From the NCBI RefSeq assembly GCF_902726655.1, contig NZ_CACVAN010000001.1, forward strand, positions 3,534,001 to 3,598,000: DNA of 64,000 bases, written 5' to 3'. The position numbers were made by a program, and so were the translations under genes. A model generated the notes under the pieces. It saw nothing but the letters and a program-made list of their open reading frames with translations, did no database searches and was not told where the DNA came from. Numbering within the stretch: position 1 is the first letter of the stretch; the number at the start of each line of letters is the position of its first letter. Below, piece by piece: positions 30,332-39,985 of the stretch. Source of the DNA: Virgibacillus ihumii (GTDB lineage: Bacteria > Bacillota > Bacilli > Bacillales > Amphibacillaceae).

Positions 30332-31122
30332 AAACTTATTTTTACGGCTTTATCATATCCATTCAATTTTTTAGTGTATTGCCGATCCGAAAAGAAATAC
30401 CGATGACAAACCGGACAATCGAGCGGGCAATCAGGATGTTTCCGCTGTTTGGTCTATTGCTTGGAAGTATTTGCACCGGTCTATTGTATGGTCTGACGGA
30501 GTGGACTATCTTATCACCTTTAAGTACAACATTTATTCTTTGGGTGGTAATGATTGTGTTGACTGGTGGTATTCATTTGGACGGTTGGATGGATACGAGT
30601 GATGCGTTCTTTTCCTATCGTGATCAGCATAAGCGGCTGGAAATTATGAATGATCCGCGCACAGGTGCGTTTGGAGTGATCAGCGTGATTGTCCTTCTTG
30701 CAGCCAGGTTTCTGTTTATGTATGAAATTGTCGCAAGAATGGCGCCGCTCACGTTTTTGTTGATTTTGTTCATTCCGTTTTTTAGCCGGATGGTAATGGG
30801 GTTGCTGCTTGTGCTTGTCCCGCCTGCCAGAGATGAGGAGATGGGGAAGTTATTTCAGCAGGCTTCCAACCAGGCAACGTACCTGAGTTATCTTGCCTAT
30901 TTTCCGGTAGTATTGGTGCTGATATGGCTTTGGAATTCGGGCGGTGCGATTCCTGCTTTATTGATGCTGCTCGGTACAGTAATTCTTTTCCTGGTGATTC
31001 GAAATAGAGTGATGAAATGGTTTGGAGGCATGACCGGTGATATCATCGGTGCTTCAACGGAGGGGGTGGAGGTCTGGTTATGGCTGATTATTTGGCTGTT
31101 TCATTACTACGGCATGGGATGA
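30328..31122 (+). CDS. cobS: Adenosylcobinamide-GDP ribazoletransferase CobS
   Basis: A 264-residue membrane enzyme that joins adenosyl-GDP-cobinamide with alpha-ribazole (phosphate) to form cobalamin (phosphate). The CobS motif [18 protein letters not shown], with its Asp-rich metal site, lies at about 77-94, followed by [10 protein letters not shown], about six hydrophobic helices and the C-terminal [13 protein letters not shown]. Its ATG overlaps the cobQ stop (ATGA). Confidence 0.92.
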   Translation: MKTYFYGFIISIQFFSVLPIRKEIPMTNRTIERAIRMFPLFGLLLGSICTGLLYGLTEWTILSPLSTTFILWVVMIVLTGGIHLDGWMDTSDAFFSYRDQHKRLEIMNDPRTGAFGVISVIVLLAARFLFMYEIVARMAPLTFLLILFIPFFSRMVMGLLLVLVPPARDEEMGKLFQQASNQATYLSYLAYFPVVLVLIWLWNSGGAIPALLMLLGTVILFLVIRNRVMKWFGGMTGDIIGASTEGVEVWLWLIIWLFHYYGMG

Positions 31123-31706
31123 CAAAAGAGAATACACGAAAAGCATATATCGGTTGGAAGGATTCTCCGTTATCAGAAGAAGGAAAAAAAGAACTACAGC
31201 CATATATTGGGTGTTATTCAAGACCGGGAATTGTCTTTTCAAGTGATTTACGAAGGTGTCGTGAGACTGCGGTCATATTGTTTCCAAATCAGGAAATAAC
31301 GGAATCAGCGGAATTACGGGAGCTTCATTTCGGCGATTTTGAAGGTAAAACATATGATGAGTTGCAACATTTGGCGGCATATCAACAGTGGGTGGAACAA
31401 CCCTTTACAGTGCGACCAGTTGGAGGTGAAACGTACGCGGAGTTTTGCAGTAGAATCAATGTAGGGTTTATGCATGTTCGACAGCGGATCCTGGCAAAAG
31501 GAAAACAACATGCCGCCCTTGTTACGCATGGCGGGGTGATTCGCTATCTACTTACGGTTTTTTGCGGACAAAACAAGTCTTTCTTTGATTGGAACATTCC
31601 TTATGGCGGGGGATACCGCCTGGTTTGGACTAAGGAAAGCTTTAGGAGGGGTGAAAAGTGCATGTCGTTACAGGAGGAGCCTATAACGGAAAATCAGCCT
31701 GGGTAA
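31080..31706 (+). CDS. cobC: Alpha-ribazole phosphatase CobC (histidine phosphatase family)
   Basis: A 208-residue histidine phosphatase: the catalytic motif [10 protein letters not shown] at about residue 9, SSDLRRCRETA, and a second His in LVTHGGVIRYL. It removes phosphate from alpha-ribazole 5'-phosphate or cobalamin 5'-phosphate. Its first 43 bases overlap cobS, and its last 49 overlap the next gene, in keeping with tight coupling in this operon. Confidence 0.85.
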   Translation: MADYLAVSLLRHGMTKENTRKAYIGWKDSPLSEEGKKELQPYIGCYSRPGIVFSSDLRRCRETAVILFPNQEITESAELRELHFGDFEGKTYDELQHLAAYQQWVEQPFTVRPVGGETYAEFCSRINVGFMHVRQRILAKGKQHAALVTHGGVIRYLLTVFCGQNKSFFDWNIPYGGGYRLVWTKESFRRGEKCMSLQEEPITENQPG

Positions 31707-32098
31707 AGGAACATTACCGTCTTGAAGGTGAAAAACATTTTCGGTGGATAGATGCCTGCCAAGATATGTCCTGTCCGAACGCGATGTCTGACTTGAAGCA
31801 GGATCTGGTTATTTTTGAAGGAATAGAGCAATGGGTTTGGAACTGGATAAAAAAGAGGCAACCCGAGGATCCACGGGATTTTGGCAAACAGATTATCGGT
31901 GATTGGACCGGATGGGAGCAATCCAAAGCGGGTCGAACGTTGGTCGTCATTGGTGTTGATATTTCCAAAGGGATTGTGCCTATGAATCAGGAAATGCGGT
32001 TGTGGCGAGATGTGACTGGATGGTCTTATCAGGATTTGGTCAAAAACTGTGATCGGCTGGATCTCATCTGGTATGGGATTCAGAAACAATTGAAATAA
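31658..32098 (+). CDS. Second CobU-like P-loop protein, short
   Basis: A 146-residue protein with a CobU-type P-loop (TGGAYNGKSAW, residues 5-15) but only the kinase-like core. I see no equivalent of the His that is guanylylated in CobU, and the protein is about 60 residues shorter than CobU. GTG 31658 follows AGGAGGGG. It could be a nucleotide-binding partner or a kinase without transferase activity. Having it together with a full cobU at 28894 suggests a separate role. Confidence 0.7.
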   Translation: MHVVTGGAYNGKSAWVKEHYRLEGEKHFRWIDACQDMSCPNAMSDLKQDLVIFEGIEQWVWNWIKKRQPEDPRDFGKQIIGDWTGWEQSKAGRTLVVIGVDISKGIVPMNQEMRLWRDVTGWSYQDLVKNCDRLDLIWYGIQKQLK

Positions 32099-32118
32099 CA
32101 ATTTGGAGGGGAAAAACG

Positions 32119-32700
32119 ATGCGTATTTATACAAGGACAGGGGATAAAGGACAAACAGGTCTGATTGGAGGACGCGTGGACAAGGATGATATCCGGGTTG
32201 AGGCGTATGGAACAATCGATGAGTTAAATTGCTTTGTGGGAAAAATTATGACTGAGCTTGATCCGGAGCAATTTGCAGACATACTGGATGACCTGGAAAA
32301 AATCCAGCATGAACTGTTTGATTGCGGTGGAGATTTGGCAAATGTTTCGAAACGGCGACAACTAAAGTTGACCGAAGAATCTATCGACTATCTTGAGGAA
32401 AAAATTGATCAGTTCATCGAGCAGGCACCAAAAGTAGAACGGTTTATTTTACCGGGTGGTGGCAATGCTGCTGCGTCCATTCATATTGCACGGACTATCA
32501 CAAGAAGGGCGGAGCGGGTTGTACTTCGGCTGATGAAACAGGAATCAGAGGTGCCGGAAGTTCCATTGAAATATTTAAACCGTCTTTCCGATTACTTCTT
32601 TGCTCTGGCCAGGGTCGTCAATGCCAAACTTGGAGTAGCGGACGTTGAATATGTAAGAAGTGCCCGTGTGTTCCGTGGTGGAAAACGAAAGGAGAATTAA
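32119..32700 (+). CDS. pduO: ATP:cob(I)alamin adenosyltransferase, PduO type
   Basis: A 193-residue trimeric-type adenosyltransferase. ATP-binding TRTGDKGQTGLIGG lies at residues 5-18, DELNCFVG follows, and the catalytic IARTITRRAERVV helix and LNRLSDYFFALAR end the domain. It adds the 5'-deoxyadenosyl group to reduced corrinoids, giving adenosylcobinamide or adenosylcobalamin, the forms used by CbiZ, CbiB and CobU. RBS GGAGGGG precedes ATG 32119. Confidence 0.93.
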   Translation: MRIYTRTGDKGQTGLIGGRVDKDDIRVEAYGTIDELNCFVGKIMTELDPEQFADILDDLEKIQHELFDCGGDLANVSKRRQLKLTEESIDYLEEKIDQFIEQAPKVERFILPGGGNAAASIHIARTITRRAERVVLRLMKQESEVPEVPLKYLNRLSDYFFALARVVNAKLGVADVEYVRSARVFRGGKRKEN

Positions 32701-32702
32701 GC

Positions 32703-33185
32703 ATGCAGTCGAAACAGGTGAGTATGCTTGCTCTTTTCATAGCGCTGTCAGTTATCGGGTCCGCTATTAAAATACCAGCTTTTATAGGGAGTATCGCCCT
32801 TGATGTATTTCCCGCACTTCTTGCAGCGTGTCTGCTTGGCAAACGGCAGGGGGCACTCATTGCTGGGGTCGGTCACCTCGTTTCCGCATTTCTAGGCGGT
32901 ATGCCGCTTGGCCCGATGCATGTGGTTATTGCGCTGGAAATGACACTCCTCGTATGGGTGTTTGGTGCCATGTATCAGAGCGGAAAGCGTCAGCTGGCAG
33001 GCATCGTATTTGTGCTGGCGGTGCTGGCACCATTGCCTATGATAGCCCTCCTCGGTACATCTTTTTATATTGTAGTTGTCCCTTCGTTATTCGTCGGTTC
33101 ACTCTTTAATGTCGTGATCGCACTATTATTCATTCCAAAGCTGGTTGAAGTGTTCGATTCCAGACTGGCGGGGATAACGAAATGA
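32703..33185 (+). CDS. cblT: ECF transporter S component, probable alpha-ribazole importer CblT
   Basis: A 160-residue, five- to six-helix integral membrane protein with the small-size S-component layout of ECF transporters; the first helix begins KQVSMLALFIALSVIG. It lies two bases after pduO, and its stop overlaps the start of the AIRS-like kinase gene. That pairing is the CblT-CblS alpha-ribazole salvage pair described in Listeria and Geobacillus. The ECF energising module is not in the window. Confidence 0.78.
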   Translation: MQSKQVSMLALFIALSVIGSAIKIPAFIGSIALDVFPALLAACLLGKRQGALIAGVGHLVSAFLGGMPLGPMHVVIALEMTLLVWVFGAMYQSGKRQLAGIVFVLAVLAPLPMIALLGTSFYIVVVPSLFVGSLFNVVIALLFIPKLVEVFDSRLAGITK

Positions 33186-33901
33186 GGCGTGATGCACTGA
33201 TCGTACCGTTTGATGGAAATGATGAATTGGTGATTGCCACGGATAACAGCGGATCGATTGGCAAAAAAGCTCTTGATGATGTTCAGGTTCCATATGATGT
33301 TGTGGCTTACTTTGCTTTTCGGGTTGCGTATATGGAATGTGCGTCGGTTGGAGGTAATCCATTTTCAGTTATTCTCCAAAACTTTAATGGAGATAAAGTC
33401 TGGAATGTGCTTGTCAGGGGAATCGAACGGGGAATCGCTGAACTGGGAATTGAAGCACTTCCAATAACCGGCAGTACCGAATCGAATTTTTCCATGCAGC
33501 AATCAGCAACAGGCATTACGGTTCTCGGCAAGCGCTTCCATCATAGGGAGTCAGGCGATAAGCCTTTAGGTGAACTGTCTGCAGCCATTATCGGATATCC
33601 ACTGGTTGGCGATGAGGTCATGCAGAAAAAGGAGCAAATTGCCCCGCTGCATCTGTTTCAGTGGTGCTGTCATCAGGAAGCAGTCGCCGCAGTCGTGCCG
33701 GTTGGATCAAAAGGAAGTCTTTACGAATTAAGACAGTTATTCATTGATCAATCTCTTACCTTCACAAGCGAAATCGATTTGAACAAAACATCTGGTCCTG
33801 CAACATGTTTTGTGGTTATATACTTACGGACGTTTCAGAATACAATTGCATCAAAGGCAGGTGCGCTGTTTCATAAAGTTGAAATTGCCGGTGGGGGATG
33901 A
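33182..33901 (+). CDS. cblS: AIR synthase-related protein, probable alpha-ribazole kinase CblS
   Basis: A 239-residue protein of the PurM/AIRS-related superfamily. The N-terminal ATP-binding strand is IATDNSGSIGKKALD, and a Gly-rich ITGSTESNFSMQQSATGITV stretch is in the middle. As the last gene of a B12 operon and overlapping cblT (ATGA), it fits CblS, which phosphorylates alpha-ribazole to alpha-ribazole phosphate and so by-passes CobT. CobT is absent from this operon. The start is ATG 33182. Confidence 0.78.
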   Translation: MRRDALIVPFDGNDELVIATDNSGSIGKKALDDVQVPYDVVAYFAFRVAYMECASVGGNPFSVILQNFNGDKVWNVLVRGIERGIAELGIEALPITGSTESNFSMQQSATGITVLGKRFHHRESGDKPLGELSAAIIGYPLVGDEVMQKKEQIAPLHLFQWCCHQEAVAAVVPVGSKGSLYELRQLFIDQSLTFTSEIDLNKTSGPATCFVVIYLRTFQNTIASKAGALFHKVEIAGGG

Positions 33902-33993
33902 GGCTAAGAAAGGATACATTAGAGTGTTCGGGAGTTGTGGAAGTATTCGATACTAACGGAAGAATTTTTTGCGGAGATGGTATAATAAGGCTG

Positions 33994-34030
33994 ATGAGGA
34001 GTCCTGTCAATAACGGGACTCCTCTTTTTA
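33994..34030 (+). terminator. Terminator of the B12 operon
   Basis: A 9 bp perfect stem GAGGAGTCC / GGACTCCTC (33996-34004 with 34016-34024) followed by TTTTT, about 95 bp after cblS. Confidence 0.9.
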
Positions 34031-34045
34031 ACGCTCATGAAAAAA

Positions 34046-34373
34046 TATTCGCGATTTCGTTACGGATATTCGCGTTTTTGAACTACTTATTCGTGATTCA
34101 GACCGGAATATTAGCGTTTTTAAACCACGTATTCGCGTTTTCAAATAGTTACGCGGATTCGATTCCAACTTAAGGGATCGGTTTACGTGCGGTTTTGCCT
34201 CGGACTTGTGCGTTTTTTCATCATATATGTGCGATTTATTTCCTGTGAAATTCCCCGGCGAAACGCTAAATCGCGGATAAATACCTCATATTCGTGGATA
34301 TCTTATACAAAAACGTGGTTATCCACTCTGGAACCGCGGATATCGCAACCAAAATCACGGATATATCCTGATT
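34046..34373. repeat. 21 bp-period degenerate array A (two or three phased blocks)
   Basis: No gene here. Cores start at 34046, 34067, 34088, 34109, 34130 (TATTCGCG-type) and 34151 (ACGCGGAT); then at 34185, 34206, 34227 (NNGTGCG); then at 34269, 34290, 34311, 34332 and 34353 (NCGCGGATA-type). Every step inside a block is exactly 21 bases; the phase shifts once, between 34151 and 34185. The other 13-14 bases of each unit are not conserved. It fills the gap between the convergent cblS and MFS genes. Confidence 0.85.
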
Positions 34374-34384
34374 TCAAACCTGCC

Positions 34385-35593
34385 TTACTGTGCCTCAGTA
34401 GGATGAATAGATTTTAATGCCGAACTTTCCTTCTTTCCATGCATGAAGTAGTAGAGCATAGTTGCTGCCAGTACCATCACACCCATTATGATATACAAGT
34501 TACTGTATCCGGTTAACGGGATGATAAACCCAAGCACATATGGTCCGAAGCCAAGGCCCGCATCGAGCGCGATGTAGTAGGTGGATGTTGCCAGCCCGAT
34601 CCGGGGAGGTGGTGTCACCTTAACGGCGATGGCCTGTGTGATTGATTGCATATTCCCGAAACCGAAACCAATCAGAATACCTGCTAATAATAACGGTATG
34701 CTTGATTCGGCTGTACCTAAAAGCAATAACCCTGCTGTGAATAAAATAAATGCCGGGTACATGACAGCATTTGCACCTTTCACATCCATTAACCTTCCTG
34801 TGAATGGGCGTGACACCAGGATTGCTAGAGCATAAACAACAAAAAATAGGCTTGCCATTTCAACCAGGTCAATTTCAATCGCATAAAAATTAATAAAGGA
34901 AAGAACGCTTGAATAACCGAGTGAGACGATGAGAATGACAAAGGCAATTGGCAATGCATTTGGTTCAACAAAATCGGAAAGTTTAAATTTGGACCTTTCA
35001 GCGGATGTTGCGGGTTTTTCAACTTCCGGTACATTTAAAAAGAGTGCAATGATGAAACTAATGATTCCCAGTGCCAAACAAAAGCCGAAAATCACCGAAA
35101 AACTTGTATGCTGACTCATGAACAGACCGATAAAAGGGCCGATTGCGGTAGCCAGTGTAATGCTCATGCTGTAATAGCTGATCCCTTCCCCTTTCCGCAC
35201 TTCCGGAATCACTCCAGCCACAATGGTTCCGGTGGCCGTACTAGCCATTCCAAGTGTAATCCCGTGCAATAATCGGGTGATCAGCAGAAATGTTATTCCG
35301 ATTTTAATAAAATACAGAAGTGAAATCAGTACGAAAAAGATCAGCCCCAGATAGAGCATTCGTTTGTTGCCGATTGTAGTGATCATCCGGCCGATAAACA
35401 GCCGACCGATTAATGTTCCGATAATAAAAATACCAGTTACAAGTCCGCCCTGGCTTTCGGAAACATGAAATTGCTCGACTGCATAGACAGCCATGGTTAC
35501 GAGTAATAAATAAAAGACTAAGTACAAGAAAAAATTTGCCGATGAAATAATGATAAAATCTTTGGTCCATAGTTTTGCTTTTGATTGATTCAC
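34385..35593 (-). CDS. MFS drug/solute exporter
   Basis: A 402-residue, twelve-helix major facilitator protein. The loop 2-3 motif reads GRLFIGRMITTIGNKR, and a second copy, SRPFTGRLMDVKGAN, lies in the other half. It resembles DHA1-type efflux carriers. GTG 35593 follows AAGGAGA. It is 12 bp downstream of a MarR-family gene on the same strand and probably in its operon, so an exported toxic compound is likely to be the MarR inducer. The substrate is unknown. Confidence 0.85.
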   Translation of the reverse strand: MNQSKAKLWTKDFIIISSANFFLYLVFYLLLVTMAVYAVEQFHVSESQGGLVTGIFIIGTLIGRLFIGRMITTIGNKRMLYLGLIFFVLISLLYFIKIGITFLLITRLLHGITLGMASTATGTIVAGVIPEVRKGEGISYYSMSITLATAIGPFIGLFMSQHTSFSVIFGFCLALGIISFIIALFLNVPEVEKPATSAERSKFKLSDFVEPNALPIAFVILIVSLGYSSVLSFINFYAIEIDLVEMASLFFVVYALAILVSRPFTGRLMDVKGANAVMYPAFILFTAGLLLLGTAESSIPLLLAGILIGFGFGNMQSITQAIAVKVTPPPRIGLATSTYYIALDAGLGFGPYVLGFIIPLTGYSNLYIIMGVMVLAATMLYYFMHGKKESSALKSIHPTEAQ

Positions 35594-35605
35594 GTATCTG
35601 TCTCC

Positions 35606-36025
35606 TTACATCTTCATGTTGTTTCGTATTGTTTCCATAATTCGAATGGTCTCCTGCTGCTGTTCCTCTGATATGCCGGTTAAAATCTCCTGTTCAAACT
35701 GATCAATCGTAATACGGACGGTTTCATAAACGGTTATGCCTGATCCGGTAAGCTGTACGCGTTTTTCGCGTTTGTCTTTACCTTTGACCTGCTCGACATA
35801 ACCAAGTTCCTCCAGACGGTTAACGGTTCTGGTCGTGGTTGGTTTTTCAACGCCCTGGTAGTGTGATATGTCCACATTTGTGGAAGGGCCGTAATTATAT
35901 AAGTAATATAAAACAGTCCATTGTGCCCTGTGCAGGTTGTGTTTGTTCAACTGCTCATTCAGACGGTTTTCAAATGGGCGGAATAATAAGATAAGCTGAT
36001 GAAAGAATTTTTGTGTAGTCTTTAT
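35606..36025 (-). CDS. MarR-family repressor with a probable ATA start codon
   Basis: The winged helix is clear (TNVDISHYQGVEKPTTTRTV for the recognition helix region, then GKDKREKRVQLT for the wing). The frame stays open upstream of the first standard start (TTG 35950). It gives KTTQKFFHQLILLFRPFENR, an ordinary MarR dimerisation helix, back to an ATA codon at 36025 that sits eight bases after GAGGAGG. No ATG, GTG or TTG lies at a proper distance from that RBS. With ATA the protein is 139 residues, normal for MarR; from TTG it would lose helix 1. It presumably controls itself and the MFS gene. Confidence 0.75.
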   Translation of the reverse strand: MKTTQKFFHQLILLFRPFENRLNEQLNKHNLHRAQWTVLYYLYNYGPSTNVDISHYQGVEKPTTTRTVNRLEELGYVEQVKGKDKREKRVQLTGSGITVYETVRITIDQFEQEILTGISEEQQQETIRIMETIRNNMKM

Positions 36026-36056
36026 TGAAAAAACCTCCTCATATAGTTAGCGTGGT

Positions 36057-36077
36057 TAATAGTTAGAGTGACTAACT
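36057..36077. promoter_or_regulatory. Probable MarR operator
   Basis: The inverted repeat AGTTAG-AGTGA-CTAACT (36061-36077) lies 36 bp upstream of the marR start, with a further half-site TAGTTAG at 36044-36050. It is placed where the marR-MFS promoter should be. Confidence 0.55.
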
Positions 36078-36238
36078 TTATTAGCTTATCAGTTTTAATG
36101 GTGAGAAGTCCAGGCCCAAAACTTTAATGGAAACTTGTGGCATGACAAGTGTTTTCAGGCAGGTGCAGCTTCCCTTTTCGTTCTGGTTGAATTTTGAATG
36201 CCTAAGCGATAAATTACTTGGTAGGAGGTAATAAAAAT

Positions 36239-36781
36239 ATGAATATTACAGCGATTGCAGGAAGTATACGAAAAGATTCCTATAATATGCAATTGGCAAA
36301 AACAATGAAGGAACGGTATAAGGGTAAGTTGAACATCGAAATTGCCGATATCGGATCACTTCCTTTTTTTGCCCAGGATGAAGAACACAATCCGCCACAA
36401 ATTGTCCAGGATTTTAAGGAGTCCATCAAACATGCAGATGGGGTTTTAATCGTAACGCCTGAATATAATTGGTCGGTTCCCGGTGTTTTAAAAAATGCGC
36501 TCGATTGGACGTCCAGAGTTGATAAGGTTTTGATCGGAAAACCGGTTATGGTTGTTGGGGTAACTCCCGGATCTGCAGGAACCTTGCGTGCTCAGCTCCA
36601 TTTACGTCAAATTCTTTCAGCACCTGGAATTCAGGCAGAATTGCTTGCACCGGGCGGCAATGAAGTGTTAATTAATTTTGCCGGACAAAAGTTTGCAGAC
36701 GGACAATTGACGGATGAAGACACGCTTGCTTTTCTGGATAAAAGAGTGGATGCATTCCGTGATTTTGTAAAATCATTTTAA
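36239..36781 (+). CDS. NADPH-dependent FMN reductase-family protein
   Basis: A 180-residue flavodoxin-like reductase: the FMN phosphate loop GSIRKDSYNMQLAK at residues 8-21 and the isoalloxazine-binding TPEYNWSVPGVLKNALDW at about 79-96. Members reduce FMN, azo dyes, quinones or chromate using NAD(P)H. ATG 36239 follows AGGAGGT. It is transcribed divergently from the MarR-MFS pair, so shared control is possible but not shown. It may also supply FMNH2 to the LLM enzyme elsewhere; this is conjecture. Confidence 0.85.
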   Translation: MNITAIAGSIRKDSYNMQLAKTMKERYKGKLNIEIADIGSLPFFAQDEEHNPPQIVQDFKESIKHADGVLIVTPEYNWSVPGVLKNALDWTSRVDKVLIGKPVMVVGVTPGSAGTLRAQLHLRQILSAPGIQAELLAPGGNEVLINFAGQKFADGQLTDEDTLAFLDKRVDAFRDFVKSF

Positions 36782-36873
36782 ATTAAGTAAATCCATTTAA
36801 AGTTATGCAACACCAACAGTTTCGAATTTGATATAATACCAATGGAGCATAACGAAATGGTAGGGGGAGTTTT

Positions 36874-36981
36874 ATGGAGGAAAAAGGGGGCAGACAGTTT
36901 CTGGAAACTCAAAAAGTAAATTTTGAAGTTCATAATTGTACTTTGAATTTCGAACAGTCTATAATTATACATCGTTTATAG
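36874..36981 (+). CDS. Possible 35-residue peptide
   Basis: ATG 36874 follows AGGGGGAG at a good spacing, and a TATAAT lies about 40 bases further upstream. The peptide has no membrane segment and no recognised similarity. It is the only gene-like content of the 317-base gap between the FMN reductase and sqdB. It may be a leader or chance. Confidence 0.3.
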   Translation: MEEKGGRQFLETQKVNFEVHNCTLNFEQSIIIHRL

Positions 36982-37029
36982 TACATCATTTGTAAAATGG
37001 TACATATAATGATAATTTTAACTTGATAA

Positions 37030-38247
<1,218 letters not shown>

Positions 38248-38265
38248 AATAAGGACGTGTCATCA

Positions 38266-39393
38266 TTGAAAATTGCTATCATAACCGAAACATTTCTGCC
38301 ATCAACAGACGGCGTTGTTACCAGACTGAAGGCCTGTATCCGCTACTTCTTACGGGAGGGACATGATGTCAGGGTGATCGCACCGGACCTTGGTGTGTAC
38401 GAATTTGAAGGAGCAAAAATTGACGGTCTTCCTGCGACAACACTGCCTTTTTACCGCTCAAAAAAGTTTGCGCTGCCCAACCGGAATGTTAAAGACCTGC
38501 TGCTGAATTATAATCCGGATGTTGTCCATGTGGTCAATCCGGCGATTCTTGGCGCATCAGGGGTTTATTATGCCGATAAGCTGGGCTATCCAATGATTGC
38601 TTCATATCATACCAATGTGGCAAAATATTTGGATTATTACAAGCTTTCTCCGTTCAAAGGACTGATTTGGTGGTATTTCCGGAAATTGCACAATAAGGCG
38701 GAGTTGAACCTCTGCACGTCCAACACGGTTAAGGGTGAACTCGAACAGCATGGTATCGAACGTGTCCATGTCTGGAAACGCGGTGTGGATACGGAGCTGT
38801 TTCATCCGAATAAATATGATCGGGAAATGCGGGACAGGCTGACAAATAACCAGTCGGATAAGCGGTTATTGCTGTATGTTGGCAGGCTCGCAGCGGAAAA
38901 GGAAATTGAGAAAATCCGGTCTGTTCTGGAACGCTCGGATGATTTTGTCCTGGGTATTGTTGGTGACGGCCCGCACCGTAAAACATTGGAAAATCACTTT
39001 AAGGGAACAAACACGGTATTTACCGGGCTGCTCCATGGTGAAGAGCTTGCCGCCGCATTTGCATCTTCAGATGTATTTGTTTTTCCGTCAACGACTGAAA
39101 CACTTGGTCTTGTCATTAGTGAAGCAATGGCATCAGGGCTGCCGCTCGTTGCAGCCGAGAGCGGGCCAACATGTGAACAGATTCGAGATAATCATAACGG
39201 TTTGCTGTATGATTCGACAAAAGCCGGTGATTTCACGGAAACCGTTCTGAAATTTGAGGATGAAACATTACGCAAACGTCTTGCCAAAGCTGCGCACGAG
39301 GAAATTGCCGATTTGGGCTGGGACAGTCAGTCCGGACAAGTACTTTCGTATTATAAAGAGATAGCAAACACGCAAAAGAAAAAGGTAATGTAA
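38266..39393 (+). CDS. sqdX: GT4 glycosyltransferase, probable sulfoquinovosyltransferase SqdX
   Basis: A GT-B retaining glycosyltransferase of about 375 residues. The N-terminal acceptor loop is TETFLPSTDGVVTRL, the mid-protein YVGRLAAEKEIE begins the donor domain, and the C-terminal nucleotide motif is FPSTTETLGLVISEAMASG with the E-x7-E pair. The layout matches SQD2/SqdX, which moves sulfoquinovose to diacylglycerol, and also related mannosyl/glucosyl-DAG enzymes. Position directly after sqdB decides for SqdX. Start TTG 38266 is ten bases after AAGGA; GTG 38257 lies too close to it. Confidence 0.85.
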   Translation: MKIAIITETFLPSTDGVVTRLKACIRYFLREGHDVRVIAPDLGVYEFEGAKIDGLPATTLPFYRSKKFALPNRNVKDLLLNYNPDVVHVVNPAILGASGVYYADKLGYPMIASYHTNVAKYLDYYKLSPFKGLIWWYFRKLHNKAELNLCTSNTVKGELEQHGIERVHVWKRGVDTELFHPNKYDREMRDRLTNNQSDKRLLLYVGRLAAEKEIEKIRSVLERSDDFVLGIVGDGPHRKTLENHFKGTNTVFTGLLHGEELAAAFASSDVFVFPSTTETLGLVISEAMASGLPLVAAESGPTCEQIRDNHNGLLYDSTKAGDFTETVLKFEDETLRKRLAKAAHEEIADLGWDSQSGQVLSYYKEIANTQKKKVM

Positions 39394-39404
39394 TTGAGGT
39401 TTCT

Positions 39405-39851
39405 ATGACAAAGCAGAAACGAAAAAGCGGCCCATTTCAATTCATGCAGTTCAGTGTCATCGGTGTTGCCAATGCGTTAATCGATATTGGGACACTGAAT
39501 CTGCTGCTGATTTTATTTTATACAGATGAAAAAGCGATATTGATTTTGTATAATACCATCGCATATACATTGGCCATCATCAACAGCTATTTCTGGAATG
39601 CCAGGTTCACCTTTCAGCATACTGCGAAGGGCAGCAATAGGCAGCGGATTTTGTTCATCATTCAGGCTATTGTCAGTCTTGGAGTGAATAATCTGGTCTT
39701 CATAGGAGCAAACGCCCTGATGGAAGTCATCGGCGTTCCAAACTGGCTTCGCTACAACATCGCTAAAGGTATGGCCATGTTCCTGTCGTTTTTGGCAAGC
39801 TTTTTTATGATCAAGTATTTTGTGTTCAAAAGAAAAAAAGGAAAAAACTGA
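39405..39851 (+). CDS. GtrA-family membrane protein
   Basis: A 148-residue protein with four predicted membrane helices and the GtrA marks FSVIGVANALIDIG and NSYFWNARFTF. GtrA proteins help to flip or handle lipid-linked sugars, usually polyprenyl-phosphate glucose. It is 11 bp after sqdX and ends in the operon terminator. It may handle the sugar-lipid product, but this is inference. Confidence 0.85.
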   Translation: MTKQKRKSGPFQFMQFSVIGVANALIDIGTLNLLLILFYTDEKAILILYNTIAYTLAIINSYFWNARFTFQHTAKGSNRQRILFIIQAIVSLGVNNLVFIGANALMEVIGVPNWLRYNIAKGMAMFLSFLASFFMIKYFVFKRKKGKN

Positions 39852-39875
39852 GCTGTATGGGGCTCAGTTTTTTGG
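39844..39875 (+). terminator. Terminator of the sulfolipid operon
   Basis: Stem AACTGAGC / GCTCAGTT (39846-39853 with 39862-39869) followed by TTTTTT, overlapping the last codon of the GtrA gene. Confidence 0.85.
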
Positions 39876-39985
39876 TATGCCGGGTGGATGGCAGCAATCT
39901 ATCAGCCTGCAGCTAATTCCCAATCAGAAATCTTGCACATTTTGCAAAACTGCTGCACTATATAATAATAGGCTATGAAAGCAAG

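Noticed and set aside
34046..34373. CRISPR array
   Set aside because: The period is 21 bp with a conserved core of only 6-8 bases, too short for repeat plus spacer. There are no long identical repeats and no cas genes in the window.
36874..36981. A leader-peptide attenuator for sqdB
   Set aside because: The 35-codon frame has no regulatory codon run, and no terminator/antiterminator pair is seen between it and sqdB; it is kept only as a low-confidence peptide.
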